Origin: Dehalococcoidia bacterium
Lineage (GTDB): Bacteria; Chloroflexota; Dehalococcoidia; UBA3495
DNA length: 35,686 nt
Direction: 5' to 3'
Assembly (NCBI GenBank): GCA_030753265.1
Contig: JASMCQ010000086.1
Span: 1-35,686, forward strand
The position numbers and the translations under genes were made by a program. Shown piece after piece: positions 22,530-31,150 of this stretch (its first letter is position 1; the number at the start of each line of letters is the position of its first letter). The notes beneath the pieces are model-generated. The model did no database searches. It had not been told where the DNA came from and saw nothing but the letters and a program-made list of their open reading frames with translations.

Positions 22530-24167
22530 TTAAGTAAGGGCCCCGAAGCCGTTGGGAATCTGGACTTCGATCAAATAGGTGCGGCCGGAGGCCAGGGCTG
22601 TCTCAAGCGCCCGGGTCAACTCGTTCACCGAGGTAACCCTGGTCCCCTCGAACCCGTATGACTCGAACAGCTTGATGAAATCCGGGTTGACCAACTCCGT
22701 GGCCAGCAGCCGTCCGTCGAACCGGTCCTTCTGGAACCCTTTGAGGACGCCCCACGCGCTGTCGTTGAACATCAAGACGATCGGGTGAATGCCGTATTGG
22801 GCGGCGGTGGCCAGCTCTTGTAAGTTGTACTGGAAGCCGCCGTCACCGGTGACACAGACCACTGGACAGTCCGGCCGGCCCAGTTTGGCGCCAAGGGCGG
22901 CCGGGAACGCGAAACCGATTCCAACCCACCCGTGGGGGTACATGAAGGTGCGCGGCCCGTAGATGGAGAGGCAACGGCTGGCGCGGCTGGTGGCCACCGT
23001 TGGGTCCAGAGCGAAGATGGTCTCCCTGGGGGTAGCGGCCCGTATGGCCTCGAAGGTGTGAAGCTCGTTGCCCCACTTCTCTTTCAGGTCGTCGTAAATC
23101 TGCTGCCGGACCGATTCCACCTCGGCGCGGTAGGCATCTCCTTTGTGAACGTCCCGGCCGCCGATTCCGTCCAACCACTGGCGCACCACCGCCCGGGAGT
23201 CGGCCACGATGGGGATCGCGGTGGGATAATTCTTGCCGATCGCTTCGCCATCCAGCAGAACGTGGACGATCTCTTCCGGCAGCTTCAACCCCACGCCCAG
23301 CGTACTGCGATAGGGAAGTATGGAACCCAGTACCACCACCAGGTCGCAGGTGCCGAGCCAGTCTTGAACCGGATTATTCCCCCAGATACGCCGGCCTATC
23401 GCCTGGCCCAGCGAGAGGGGGTGGTCTTCCGGGAAAGTCCCCTTCGCTCCGTCGCTGGTGACCACCGGCGCCCCCAGCATCTCCGCGAGCCGGATGATCT
23501 CCTCGGTGCCGCCCAGGTACTGGACTTCCTCGCCCACGAAGATCGCCGGCCGCTTGGCTTGAAGCAGCGCCTCCAGCGCTCGTTCCACCATTGCCGGGTC
23601 GCCTTGAGGCCCTTCCGGGTCCCTCGGTCCGAGCACCTCAACGTCGGCCTCCTGAGCCAGCAGGTCCCACGGGACCTCTAACTCGATTGGCCGCGGCCGC
23701 CGCGTTTGAAACCGCTGGAACGCCTCCATCAACCGGTCGGGGATCGACTCCACCTGGTCGATCATGACGTTCCAGTCGGTGACCGCACGGAACATTCCCA
23801 ACTGGTCCTTGGCCTCATGGGTGGTCAGCCGGCCCTGGTCGATGAAATCGTGCTCCACGTTGGTTGTGATCTCCAACACCGCCGAGGCAGAGAAATAGGC
23901 TTCTCCCAACGCTCCCACCGAATCGGCGGCGCCGGGGCCGGTGCTGGTAAGCAGCACGCCGGGTTTACCGGTGGCCCGGGAATAGCCATCCGCCATGTAC
24001 CCGCAACCCAGTTCGAGCCGGCCGCCGACGAACCGGACCTGGTCCTGGTTATCGAACAATGCGTCAAACAGGTCCAGGGTGTGAATTGATATGATCCCGA
24101 ACACCGTGTCCACCCCTTGAGCCTTCAGGGATTCGACCACGGCCCGCCCCCCGGTCATCCTTGCCAC
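22530..24167 (-). CDS. ThDP-dependent enzyme paired with E2 acyltransferase
   Basis: A 545-aa member of the acetolactate synthase/pyruvate oxidase superfamily. The PYR domain has a Glu at the catalytic position (GRLELGCGYMADGYSRATGK), the middle domain has AKRPAIFVGEEVQYL, and the PP domain has the ThDP motif GDGGFQYNLQELATAAQYGI ending MFNDSAWGVLKGFQ. The start is GTG at 24167 with AGGAGG seven bases upstream. It follows the E2 acyltransferase gene by 33 nt in one operon. In classical 2-oxoacid dehydrogenase complexes the E1 belongs to a different branch of ThDP enzymes, so a POX/ALS-type partner is unusual. It could decarboxylate a 2-oxoacid and pass the acyl group to E2, or be an unrelated co-transcribed enzyme. 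Confidence 0.85.
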   Translation of the reverse strand: MARMTGGRAVVESLKAQGVDTVFGIISIHTLDLFDALFDNQDQVRFVGGRLELGCGYMADGYSRATGKPGVLLTSTGPGAADSVGALGEAYFSASAVLEITTNVEHDFIDQGRLTTHEAKDQLGMFRAVTDWNVMIDQVESIPDRLMEAFQRFQTRRPRPIELEVPWDLLAQEADVEVLGPRDPEGPQGDPAMVERALEALLQAKRPAIFVGEEVQYLGGTEEIIRLAEMLGAPVVTSDGAKGTFPEDHPLSLGQAIGRRIWGNNPVQDWLGTCDLVVVLGSILPYRSTLGVGLKLPEEIVHVLLDGEAIGKNYPTAIPIVADSRAVVRQWLDGIGGRDVHKGDAYRAEVESVRQQIYDDLKEKWGNELHTFEAIRAATPRETIFALDPTVATSRASRCLSIYGPRTFMYPHGWVGIGFAFPAALGAKLGRPDCPVVCVTGDGGFQYNLQELATAAQYGIHPIVLMFNDSAWGVLKGFQKDRFDGRLLATELVNPDFIKLFESYGFEGTRVTSVNELTRALETALASGRTYLIEVQIPNGFGALT

Positions 24168-24200
24168 GAAAGGTCCTCCTGTGTCATTGGCTATCCGCCA

Positions 24201-25409
24201 TCAGCGGCCAACGGCCAGTATCAAGCTGACCGGGCTTTCCAGTAATTTCTTGATTTCCACGAGGAACCGGGCCGCTTCAGCGCCGTCGGCCACCCGGTGG
24301 TCCACCGACAGCGTCGCCTTCATAACCCTCGCCACCGCGAGTTGCCCGGACCGGACCACCGGCTGTTCTTTGACCGCCCCCACCGCCAGAATGGCGGCAT
24401 GTGGCGGGTAGATGATAGCCATGAAGCTGTCCACGTCGAACATCCCCAGGTTGCTGATGCTGAAGGTGGTGTTGGAATACTCCTCGTTGCGCAGGGTCCC
24501 GCTGTTGGCCCGGGCGATCAGGTCGCCGCTGGCCATCGCGATCTCCAGCAGGCCCTTGCTCTCGCAGCCGGCGATCCCAGGCACGATGAGCCCGGCTTCC
24601 AAGGCGATGGCGATGCCGATATTGATGGAGGAGTTTACCAGCAGGTGGTCGCCCTGGAATGAGGCGTTGAACCGGGGATGCCGCTTCAGGGCGATGGCAC
24701 ATGCTCTGATGATGAGGTCGTTGACGCTGACCCGGTTTTCTTTGGCCAGGGCCGCGTTGAGGTCTCGGCGCAGTTCCATCGCCTTGTTCATGTCCACTTC
24801 GGCGGTCACGTAGAAGTGGGGAGCCGCCCGCTTGCTGTCGACGGTCACCCGGGCGATTACCCGGCGCATCCGGGAAAGCTCCATCCGCTCGCCAGCAGGA
24901 GAGACTCCCGGTGCCGGCGAAGTTTCCCGGTAGGCCAACACATCGTCTTCAACGATCCGGCCGCCGGGACCGGTGCCGGCGACCAGAGACAGGTCGATAC
25001 TCTGTTCCCGGGCCAGCCGGCGCGCAATGGGTGAGGCGCGGACTTCACCCACCGGAGCGGCAGGAGCGGCGGGCGCAGCATTCACTTCTTGGGCCCCTGG
25101 GGCAGCGGAGGGTTGCGGGGTTTTCGCCTCAGTCCCGGGCCCGGTCAAAAGACCCTCGGGCAGAGCCTCGTCCGGCCCCGTGATCACGGCGATGAGGTTC
25201 CCGACCGGAACGGCGACCCCCTCTTGGGCAACGATTTTCCGCAACACCCCGCCGACGAAAGCCTCAAACTCCACGGTGGCTTTATCGGTCTCGATGTCCG
25301 CGATAACTTCGCCGCGCGCCACCGGGTCTCCTTCCTTCTTGTACCACCGCACCACGGTGCCCTCGCGCATGTCGTAACCCATCTGGGGCATGACGATCGA
25401 CGTCGCCAA
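24201..25409 (-). CDS. Dihydrolipoamide acyltransferase (E2 component)
   Basis: A 402-aa E2 of the 2-oxoacid dehydrogenase complexes. One N-terminal lipoyl domain has the lipoylated Lys43 in IETDKATVEFEAF. A Pro/Ala linker leads to a peripheral-subunit-binding domain (RASPIARRLAREQSIDLSLV, about 124-160). The C-terminal catalytic domain (about 180-402) ends with the active-site motif SVDHRVADG (His371, Asp375). This has the acetyl/acyl-transferase layout. The start is TTG at 25409 after AGGAGGtaacg. No E1 alpha/beta genes are adjacent; E3 lies at 29058-30443. Which 2-oxoacid is processed (pyruvate, branched-chain, acetoin) cannot be told. Confidence 0.92.
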   Translation of the reverse strand: MATSIVMPQMGYDMREGTVVRWYKKEGDPVARGEVIADIETDKATVEFEAFVGGVLRKIVAQEGVAVPVGNLIAVITGPDEALPEGLLTGPGTEAKTPQPSAAPGAQEVNAAPAAPAAPVGEVRASPIARRLAREQSIDLSLVAGTGPGGRIVEDDVLAYRETSPAPGVSPAGERMELSRMRRVIARVTVDSKRAAPHFYVTAEVDMNKAMELRRDLNAALAKENRVSVNDLIIRACAIALKRHPRFNASFQGDHLLVNSSINIGIAIALEAGLIVPGIAGCESKGLLEIAMASGDLIARANSGTLRNEEYSNTTFSISNLGMFDVDSFMAIIYPPHAAILAVGAVKEQPVVRSGQLAVARVMKATLSVDHRVADGAEAARFLVEIKKLLESPVSLILAVGR

Positions 25410-25674
25410 CGTTACCTCCTGCCAACAGGCCGTGATTACGGTGGCACCGGTAGAACCCGGCGGCCCGTGGCACAGCGCTCAGTCTATCAGCTAAAGTTTA
25501 CTTTTCCTACCCGCGAGTCCCAGTGGGCGGTAGGTAGCGTATGCGCCCCGTCGGGCTAGAAATTACGGCAGCCTTGGCCACCGGAGCACACGGGTTTATC
25601 GAAGGGCCGGGGGTGTCCCCGCTGACGCCTTCGGACCGGCTTGGACCGGTTTGATGCGGTTGACCCCCTCTCTT

Positions 25675-25699
25675 CTCTCCCCCTTCGTAAGGGGGAGAG
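25675..25699. repeat. Hairpin repeat, CTCTCCCCCTT family
   Basis: Perfect 11-bp arms CTCTCCCCCTT (25675-25685) and AAGGGGGAGAG (25689-25699) with a 3-base loop. Related to the elements at 9422-9444 and 14121-14141. Confidence 0.7.
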
Positions 25700-25732
25700 G
25701 ACTGGTTTCTTCCCCCTAATGACGGGGACAGG

Positions 25733-25866
25733 CTAGTACTCAGTCAACCTATTGCTGATAGTTGTCATTCAGAGCGGAGCGAAGAATCTCGTTGTTACGC
25801 TGAGATTCTTCGTCGCTGCGCTCCTCTGAATGACATCCTGCCAAAACGAGGTTGACTGACCACTAG
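25733..25866. mobile_element. MITE-like element with 18-bp terminal inverted repeats
   Basis: The ends CTAGTACTCAGTCAACCT (25733-25750) and AGGTTGACTGACCACTAG (25849-25866) are inverted repeats matching at 16 of 18 positions. Inside lies a second palindrome running from GTCATTCAGAGCGGAGCGAA (from 25764) to its near-complement ending CTCTGAATGAC (25834). At 134 bp with no ORF it fits a miniature non-autonomous transposon or a composite of repeats. No clear target-site duplication was found outside the CTAG ends. Confidence 0.65.
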
Positions 25867-25912
25867 GTTAGGGGTTTCCTGGCGAAGCGGCGGCACCTTT
25901 CTGGGACGCCGT

Positions 25913-25963
25913 AAGCGGCCGGCACTCGGTCATCAGCGGCTGATGAACGGGCGCCGGCCGCTT
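25913..25963. terminator. Strong hairpin after korB
   Basis: Arms AAGCGGCCGGC (25913-25923) and GCCGGCCGCTT (25953-25963) form 11 perfect pairs, with an inner TCATCAGC/GATGA stem. It sits about 60 bases after the korB stop. No T-run follows on the minus strand (TAATTTGTT follows on the plus strand), so termination from korAB is possible but not certain. Confidence 0.45.
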
Positions 25964-26021
25964 AATTTGTTACTTCCCCGGCCGACAACGGCGCCGGAAA
26001 GGCGCCTGGCTTCTCAGAGGG

Positions 26022-26933
26022 TCACATCATTCCATTGATAATCTTCTCCGCCTGCTCCTGGGTCAACCCCAGGGAACGATGAGCCATGGGAACACCCTCG
26101 TCCAACACCGGCTCTCGGGCTTCGAGGGTCCGCTCATCCCCGGCGCGGAAGAAGATCCCCGTATAAATGGTATCTTCCCACTCCATAGCTTTCTCGCAGG
26201 CAGCCTTCCAGTCGGAAGCGTCGTGGCCTTCGTCCTCCAGCTTCTTGATCCGGCCTTTGAAGAAAGCGTGGGTGTTGTCCAGGTTGAACGTGACGCAGGG
26301 GCTGAATATGTCGATGAGTGAGAAGCCCTGGTGCTGGATCGCCAGCTTCATTAACTCCGTGAGGTGCTTCACGTCTCCGCTGTAGCCCCGGGCGACAAAA
26401 GTGGCCCCATTAATGATAGCGCTGGTGATGGGATTGATGGGCAACTCGATACTGCCGAAGGGAGTGCTCTTGGTCTTCATCCCCTGCCTGCTGGTAGGGG
26501 AGATCTGGCCGGTGGTCAGGCCATATATCTGGTTGTTCATGACCAGATATGTCAGGTCTATGTTCCGGCGGGCCGTATGAGTGAAGTGGTTGCCGCCGAT
26601 GCCGTAACCGTCGCCGTCGCCGCCGGTCACAATGACATTTAGCTCATGATTGCCCAGCTTGGCGCCACTGGCCACGGCCAACGCCCGGCCGTGAAGGGTG
26701 TGCATGCCGTAGGCGTTGATGTAACCGGGGGTGTTGGAGGAACACCCGATTCCGCTGACGGTAAGTATCTCATGTGGCTGGAGCCCCAACTCGGCACAGG
26801 CCCGCTGCAAGCTATTGAGAACCCCGAAATCGCCGCAGCCGGGACACCAGTCGGGATCAAGGCGTCCCTTGAAATCCCTGGCCGTCAGCGGGATTACCGG
26901 CTTGCCTTCAACCACATCGACGACGGTTGCCAT
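26022..26933 (-). CDS. korB: 2-oxoacid:acceptor oxidoreductase, beta subunit
   Basis: A 303-aa ThDP-binding beta subunit of a 2-oxoglutarate/2-oxoacid:ferredoxin oxidoreductase, which converts a 2-oxoacid and CoA to acyl-CoA, CO2 and reduced ferredoxin. The [4Fe-4S] cysteines are seen at DWCPGCGDFG (Cys30, Cys33), GIGCSSNTPGY (Cys64) and FSPCVTFN. The ThDP motif is GGDGDGYGIGGNHFTHTARR with NNQIYGLTTGQ. This is a KorB-type rather than PorB-type layout. It starts with ATG at 26933, 25 nt after korA, with AGAGGTGA upstream. Together with the alpha subunit it would make a two-subunit enzyme without fused ferredoxin. Confidence 0.94.
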   Translation of the reverse strand: MATVVDVVEGKPVIPLTARDFKGRLDPDWCPGCGDFGVLNSLQRACAELGLQPHEILTVSGIGCSSNTPGYINAYGMHTLHGRALAVASGAKLGNHELNVIVTGGDGDGYGIGGNHFTHTARRNIDLTYLVMNNQIYGLTTGQISPTSRQGMKTKSTPFGSIELPINPITSAIINGATFVARGYSGDVKHLTELMKLAIQHQGFSLIDIFSPCVTFNLDNTHAFFKGRIKKLEDEGHDASDWKAACEKAMEWEDTIYTGIFFRAGDERTLEAREPVLDEGVPMAHRSLGLTQEQAEKIINGMM

Positions 26934-26958
26934 TTATGGTCACCTCTCTAAGTACGGA

Positions 26959-28737
26959 CTAGGTATGAACTTCATGATAGGGGACGGAATGATCGGTCTT
27001 GCCGGCCAGCTGCTCCAGGACACCCTCCACGATGTGGTGCGGCATGAAAGGCTCGCCGTCGTATTTGCGAATGTTCCCGTCCACGGTGAACGCGGTCTCA
27101 CTTCGCAAATAGCGGAAGAATTGACCGGAGAAGTTATTCTCGACAATGATGGTTCGCTTCGCGCGGGAGAGGATACTGGTCACCGCCTCCCCGTGGAATG
27201 GGACCAGCCATTTGATCGGCAGGTGGTTGGCCGTTACCCCTTGCAGTTTGAGCAGCTCCACCGCTTCCTGGATGACGCCGTAGGTGGACCCCCACCCGAT
27301 GAGGGTGACCTCGGCGTCCTCGGGGCCGAGCAGCCGTGGCGGCTCGATATCGTCGGCGGCGCTCTCGAACTTGCGGGCCCGTTTCTCCAGCATCGCACGG
27401 CGTTTCCGGGCGTCGGCGTATTCATCACTGACCAACGTGGAGTCTTCGTCGTGCTCGTCGGTCGCGGCAACGTAAGCGTGTCCTTCCAGGCCCGGAAGGG
27501 CACGAGGGGATATCCCGCTTTCGGTTATCTTGTATCGCAGGTACCCGTTCGTCCCCGACGATTCGGTAATGAGTTCTCCCCGGTCGATTTTCGGATGCAT
27601 GTCGATATCGTCGGCATCGACGCTGAACCTGCCTTCCGCCAGCAGGAGGTCCGACAGAATAATACCGGGGCACTGGAATTTGTCGGTCAAATTGAACAAC
27701 TCGGTGACGGAGTTATAGCAATCCAGGGCGTCCATGGGGGCGACGATAAAGCGTTGGAAATCCCCCTGGCTGGCGCCGATGGCCTGCCAGAGGTCTCCCT
27801 GTTCGGTCTTGGTGGGCACCCCCGTGGAAGGGCCGGCCCGCTGCACATTGATGAAAATCACCGGGATCTCCATCATGGAGGCGCTTCCCACCGCTTCGGT
27901 CATCAAGGCGAAACCGCCGCCGGAGGTCGCGCACATGGTGCGGCAACCCGAGTGAGCCGCCCCGACGGCCATATTGGCCACGGCGAGTTCGTCTTCGACC
28001 TGCCGCACCATGATCCCCAGGCTGCGGGCGTTCTGGGCGACCCAATGGAGGACTCCAGTGGACGGGCTCATCGGATAGGCCACGAAGAACTTCATTCCCG
28101 CGGCGGCGCCACCCATGGCTAGGGCATCATTGCCAGACCAGACACCGAGCGGCTTGGTCTTGCTGGGAAGTGAGGTTGGGAATGGCTCGTAATTAGCTCT
28201 GACGAAATCGTAGGCAGCCTCGGCCACGCCCACGTTTTCATCCACTATCCGCTGGCCTTGCCTCTGGAACCGCAGGTTCAAGCTCTCCTGGAGGATTTGG
28301 AAATCCATCCCGAGCAGCGCCGCGACCGCCCCGGTGGCCACCGTATTCTGGGCCAACTTGTTCCGACTCTTGGTCACCTCGGCCACGGGAATGGGGCATA
28401 GCTGGACGCCTTCCCGGGCCTGGCCGGGTTTCACGACGTCGCTGTTGTAGACCACCCGGCTCCCCGCATCCATCAGTCGCAGGTGCCGGTCCATGGTGTC
28501 CTGATTCAGACACAGCAGCAGATCCAGCCGGTCCCCGTGGTTCGTTACTTTTCGCTCACCCACCCGCACGGTGAGAAAGATATGGCCGCCTCGAACGATC
28601 GATTGAAATGCATTGTAGGTGCTGAGGTGGAGACCCCGGCGGACAAATATCCTGGCCAGAATATCTCCGGGGGTGGCGATACCCTGTCCGGCTCCTCCTC
28701 CAATGCCCATTGCGAAATCAAAACTGCCTGAACCCAT
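26959..28737 (-). CDS. korA: 2-oxoacid:acceptor oxidoreductase, gamma-alpha fusion subunit
   Basis: A 592-aa fused subunit. The gamma domain comes first (about 1-190; GIGGGAGQGIATPGDILARI and YNAFQSIVRGGHIFLTVRV), then the alpha pyrimidine-binding domain and transketolase-C-like domain (about 200-590; MGGAAAGMKFFVAYPMSPST, CATSGGGFALMTEA, FINVQRAGPSTGVPTKTEQG). This is the common KorA architecture. The start is ATG 28737 after TAGGAGCG; an in-frame start at 28788 would add a low-complexity 17 residues. A promoter about 205 bases upstream gives a long leader. With korB it supplies reduced ferredoxin or runs in reverse for carboxylation, depending on the organism. Confidence 0.94.
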   Translation of the reverse strand: MGSGSFDFAMGIGGGAGQGIATPGDILARIFVRRGLHLSTYNAFQSIVRGGHIFLTVRVGERKVTNHGDRLDLLLCLNQDTMDRHLRLMDAGSRVVYNSDVVKPGQAREGVQLCPIPVAEVTKSRNKLAQNTVATGAVAALLGMDFQILQESLNLRFQRQGQRIVDENVGVAEAAYDFVRANYEPFPTSLPSKTKPLGVWSGNDALAMGGAAAGMKFFVAYPMSPSTGVLHWVAQNARSLGIMVRQVEDELAVANMAVGAAHSGCRTMCATSGGGFALMTEAVGSASMMEIPVIFINVQRAGPSTGVPTKTEQGDLWQAIGASQGDFQRFIVAPMDALDCYNSVTELFNLTDKFQCPGIILSDLLLAEGRFSVDADDIDMHPKIDRGELITESSGTNGYLRYKITESGISPRALPGLEGHAYVAATDEHDEDSTLVSDEYADARKRRAMLEKRARKFESAADDIEPPRLLGPEDAEVTLIGWGSTYGVIQEAVELLKLQGVTANHLPIKWLVPFHGEAVTSILSRAKRTIIVENNFSGQFFRYLRSETAFTVDGNIRKYDGEPFMPHHIVEGVLEQLAGKTDHSVPYHEVHT

Positions 28738-29057
28738 AGACTCGCTCCTACTCTCGGACCGCTCCCAGCCCCATAACCGGCTCCTCATGAGGGTCCAGGA
28801 CCTTCGCGACGATAAGGTTAGCGGGGAAACCGTGCCCGTTGCGCCCTTTCCCGGCCTCGGCGGGCCGGGTTTTATATTCCGCCGGCGTGCGGCGGGAATT
28901 CGAAGTACTAAATTAGGTTACAATCACACTCTCGGGGATTAGATTCCAGTATACCGCCGGACAGAAATAATAACAACGGGTCGCCGTTATTCGACGCATC
29001 AAGCCAAACAATGCATGTTTTTCGCCAAACCAGGCTGAGGCTTGGAGAGCCGACAAC
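28738..29057. other. lpdA-korA intergenic region with long korA leader
   Basis: 320 bases. From the promoter at 28948-28976 to korA lies a leader of about 205 nt that holds a 7-bp GC hairpin (CCCGGCC/GGCCGGG near 28855-28875) and a GC-rich region; no riboswitch class was recognised. Confidence 0.5.
28948..28976 (-). promoter_or_regulatory. Promoter of korAB
   Basis: Minus-strand TTGTTA (28971-28976), 17-base spacer, TATACT (28948-28953). An imperfect inverted repeat, AATAACAACGG...CCGTTATT (28969-28991 on plus strand), overlaps the -35 and could be an operator. Confidence 0.6.
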
Positions 29058-30443
29058 CTACATGTGGATCGCGCGCCCCAGGGCATCCAGCGCGGCCTCT
29101 TTCAGCATCTCCGAGAGGGACGGGTGCGGATGAACCGCCCATCCCAACTCCAGCGTGGTGCCCTCCAGCAACCTGGTCATGGTAAGCTCGCCCAGCAGCT
29201 CGGTCACCTCCGGGCCGATCATATGGCCGCCCAGTAGTTCCCCGTATCGTTCGTCGATCACCAATTTGACGATGCCTTCGCCCTCGCCCATGGCCAGCGC
29301 TTTCCCATTGGCCCGGACGTTGAACTTTCCCACCCGAACACCGTAGCCCTGCTCCCGAGCCTGAGACTCGGTCAGGCCAAAACTGGCGATCTGGGGCTGG
29401 CAATAAGTGGCCCGGGGCATCATGGTATAGTCCAGGGCCTGGGTCTCCATCCCCGCCAGGTGTTCCACCGCCACCACCCCTTGGGCCGACGCCGCGTGGG
29501 CCAGAGCCAGCTTGCCGGTCACATCGCCAATGGCAAACACCCCCGGCACGCTGGTGCCCATCTTATCGTCAATTTTGATGCAGTTATGCTCCGTTTCGAT
29601 ACCCAAACTTTCCAAGCCCAGGTCCTCGATGTTCGCCTGTACCCCAACCGCCACCAGTACCTTTTCGCAGGCGACCGCCTGCTCTGCGCCGTCCTTCTCT
29701 ACTTTAACTATTAAACCATCGGACCCGGACTCAAATCTGGTGACGGTGGACCCGGTCATAATGTTTATGCCCTGGTGGGCGAAACTGCGTTCGAGCAATG
29801 GGCTAATCTCTTCATCCTCAGTGGGCACCAGCCGAGGCAGAAGCTCCACCATGGTAACCTCAACTCCGTACATCCGGTAGAGGTAGGCAAACTCCACGCC
29901 CACCGCACCTCCGCCCACGATCACCATGGACGATGGAAGCTGGCTCAGGACGATGGACTCCCGGCTGGTAATTATTCTCTCGCCGTCGACGGGCAGGGGA
30001 GGGATGGAGCGGGACCGGGAACCGGTGGCTAAGATGATGTTCTTGGCGATTACCTTCTCCCCCGCGGGAGTCACCTCAACCACCCCGTCACCCCGGAGGA
30101 CGGCCGTGCCCTGGATGTGGTCAACTTTATTCTTGCGCAGCAGGTAGGCAACCCCTCGAACGTTGCGGGCCACCACTTTCCGGCTGCGTTCCACGGCCAC
30201 GGCGTAGTCGGCATGGAAGTTATCGAACCGGAGTCCGAACTCCTCGGCGCGATGGATGTAGGACAGGACCTCCGCGTTCTTGAGAAGCGCCTTACTGGGT
30301 ATACACCCCCAGTTGAGGCAGACACCCCCCAGGGCCTCCCGCTCGATGACGGCGGTTTTCAGCCCTAGCTGCCCCGCCCGGATGGCCGCCACGTAGCCGC
30401 CGGGACCGGCGCCGATTACCACCAGGTCGTAATTGGAGTCCAT
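29058..30443 (-). CDS. lpdA: Dihydrolipoyl dehydrogenase (E3)
   Basis: A 461-aa flavoprotein disulfide reductase that reoxidises the dihydrolipoyl group of E2 with NAD+. The FAD-binding GAGPGG motif is at residues 11-16, and the redox disulfide is Cys42/Cys47 in GGVCLNWGCIPSKALLK. NAD binding: VIVGGGAVGVEFAYLY. The C-terminal dimer interface has the His-Glu relay HPHPSLSEMLKEA. The ATG at 30443 is preceded by two tandem copies of a 13-bp segment carrying AGAAGGTG. It does not lie beside the E2 gene but in the same gene neighbourhood, upstream of korAB, so it may serve the E2 at 24201-25409. Confidence 0.96.
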   Translation of the reverse strand: MDSNYDLVVIGAGPGGYVAAIRAGQLGLKTAVIEREALGGVCLNWGCIPSKALLKNAEVLSYIHRAEEFGLRFDNFHADYAVAVERSRKVVARNVRGVAYLLRKNKVDHIQGTAVLRGDGVVEVTPAGEKVIAKNIILATGSRSRSIPPLPVDGERIITSRESIVLSQLPSSMVIVGGGAVGVEFAYLYRMYGVEVTMVELLPRLVPTEDEEISPLLERSFAHQGINIMTGSTVTRFESGSDGLIVKVEKDGAEQAVACEKVLVAVGVQANIEDLGLESLGIETEHNCIKIDDKMGTSVPGVFAIGDVTGKLALAHAASAQGVVAVEHLAGMETQALDYTMMPRATYCQPQIASFGLTESQAREQGYGVRVGKFNVRANGKALAMGEGEGIVKLVIDERYGELLGGHMIGPEVTELLGELTMTRLLEGTTLELGWAVHPHPSLSEMLKEAALDALGRAIHM

Positions 30444-30813
30444 CTACACCTTCTGGCTACACCTTCTGGGAACGTGATTCGCTCCCGCCCGGACCCACGA
30501 TTCACCGGCCCGCCGGGCCCGGCCCGATTCAACCCGGTTACGCATTATACAAGCAGCCATGAATCAGACACAAGAATCGTGCGCGCCTTGGAATGAGGAG
30601 TTGCCACGGATACTTATTTTGGGCAGACAAGACAGCGGCTCCTCCGCAGATGCGGGGCGAGCACGGAGAAATTGACACCTCGGTCTCGGCCCCTCCGCGG
30701 TTAGCGATATTTGATGTAATAGTTGCCTCACCCGATGCCGGACCGGCCAATTGTGTCCGTAATGGGATTCTGATATGATTAAGGTTAAGCCGCGCCAAGA
30801 ATTAAGGAGCACC
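30444..30813. other. Divergent lpdA/tatA intergenic region
   Basis: 370 bases without a gene. Contains the tandem 13-bp repeat before lpdA (30444-30469) and the tatA promoter (30751-30779). Confidence 0.6.
30751..30779 (+). promoter_or_regulatory. Promoter of tatA
   Basis: TTGTGT (30751-30756), 17-base spacer, TATGAT (30774-30779), 34 bases before the tatA ATG. Confidence 0.6.
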
Positions 30814-31017
30814 ATGAGAGTAGGACCATTCGGTCTCCCTGAGATGATTATCATCCTTCTGGTGATAATGCTGATTTTCGGCGCCAAGAGGCTTCCTGAG
30901 ATCGGCTCTTCACTGGGACGCAGCATCCGGACGTTCAAGAGCGCCGTAACCGGCGAGGACGAAAAGCCGGAAAACAACCAAGCCGTCCAGACCAAGACCG
31001 GCGACGACCAGTCGTAG
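30814..31017 (+). CDS. tatA: Twin-arginine translocase subunit TatA
   Basis: A 67-aa TatA/E-type protein: a short N-terminal region, a transmembrane helix (FGLPEMIIILLVIMLIFGAK), the conserved FGAKRLPEIG hinge, an amphipathic helix (GSSLGRSIRTFKSAV) and an acidic tail. It forms the oligomeric pore-like unit that moves folded proteins through the membrane. The start is ATG 30814, chosen for AAGGAG upstream; an earlier in-frame ATG at 30775 adds a charged extension. It has its own promoter and converges on tatBC. Confidence 0.93.
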   Translation: MRVGPFGLPEMIIILLVIMLIFGAKRLPEIGSSLGRSIRTFKSAVTGEDEKPENNQAVQTKTGDDQS

Positions 31018-31126
31018 CATCGGGCTCGTTTTAGCTCACACGGACCGGGGCCGGGACCCACTGGAGATCGCGGGTCCGCCCCGGGCGTACCATCGACTCC
31101 GGGACACCCCTTCAACCCCTCCCCAA

Positions 31127-31145
31127 GGCCAGTCTGTGACTGGCC
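31127..31145. terminator. Hairpin between convergent tatA and tatC
   Basis: GGCCAGTC-tgt-GACTGGCC, 8 perfect pairs, lies six bases beyond the tatC stop. No T-run follows on either strand, so it is a possible but unproven terminator. Confidence 0.4.
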
Positions 31146-31150
31146 CATGC

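Larger units (their letters stand above)
25410..26021. other. Repeat-filled intergenic region
   Basis: About 610 bases with no gene. It contains a perfect hairpin repeat (25675-25699), a MITE-like element (25733-25866) and a large hairpin (25913-25963) between the korB stop and the E2 gene. Confidence 0.7.

Noticed and set aside
25668..25963. CRISPR array
   Set aside because: Repeats are palindromes of different sequence, not regularly spaced direct repeats, and no cas genes are nearby.
26364..28122. Long plus-strand open frames opposite korAB, including one of 463 codons
   Set aside because: They are antisense shadows of well-supported GC-rich genes and have no recognisable domains.
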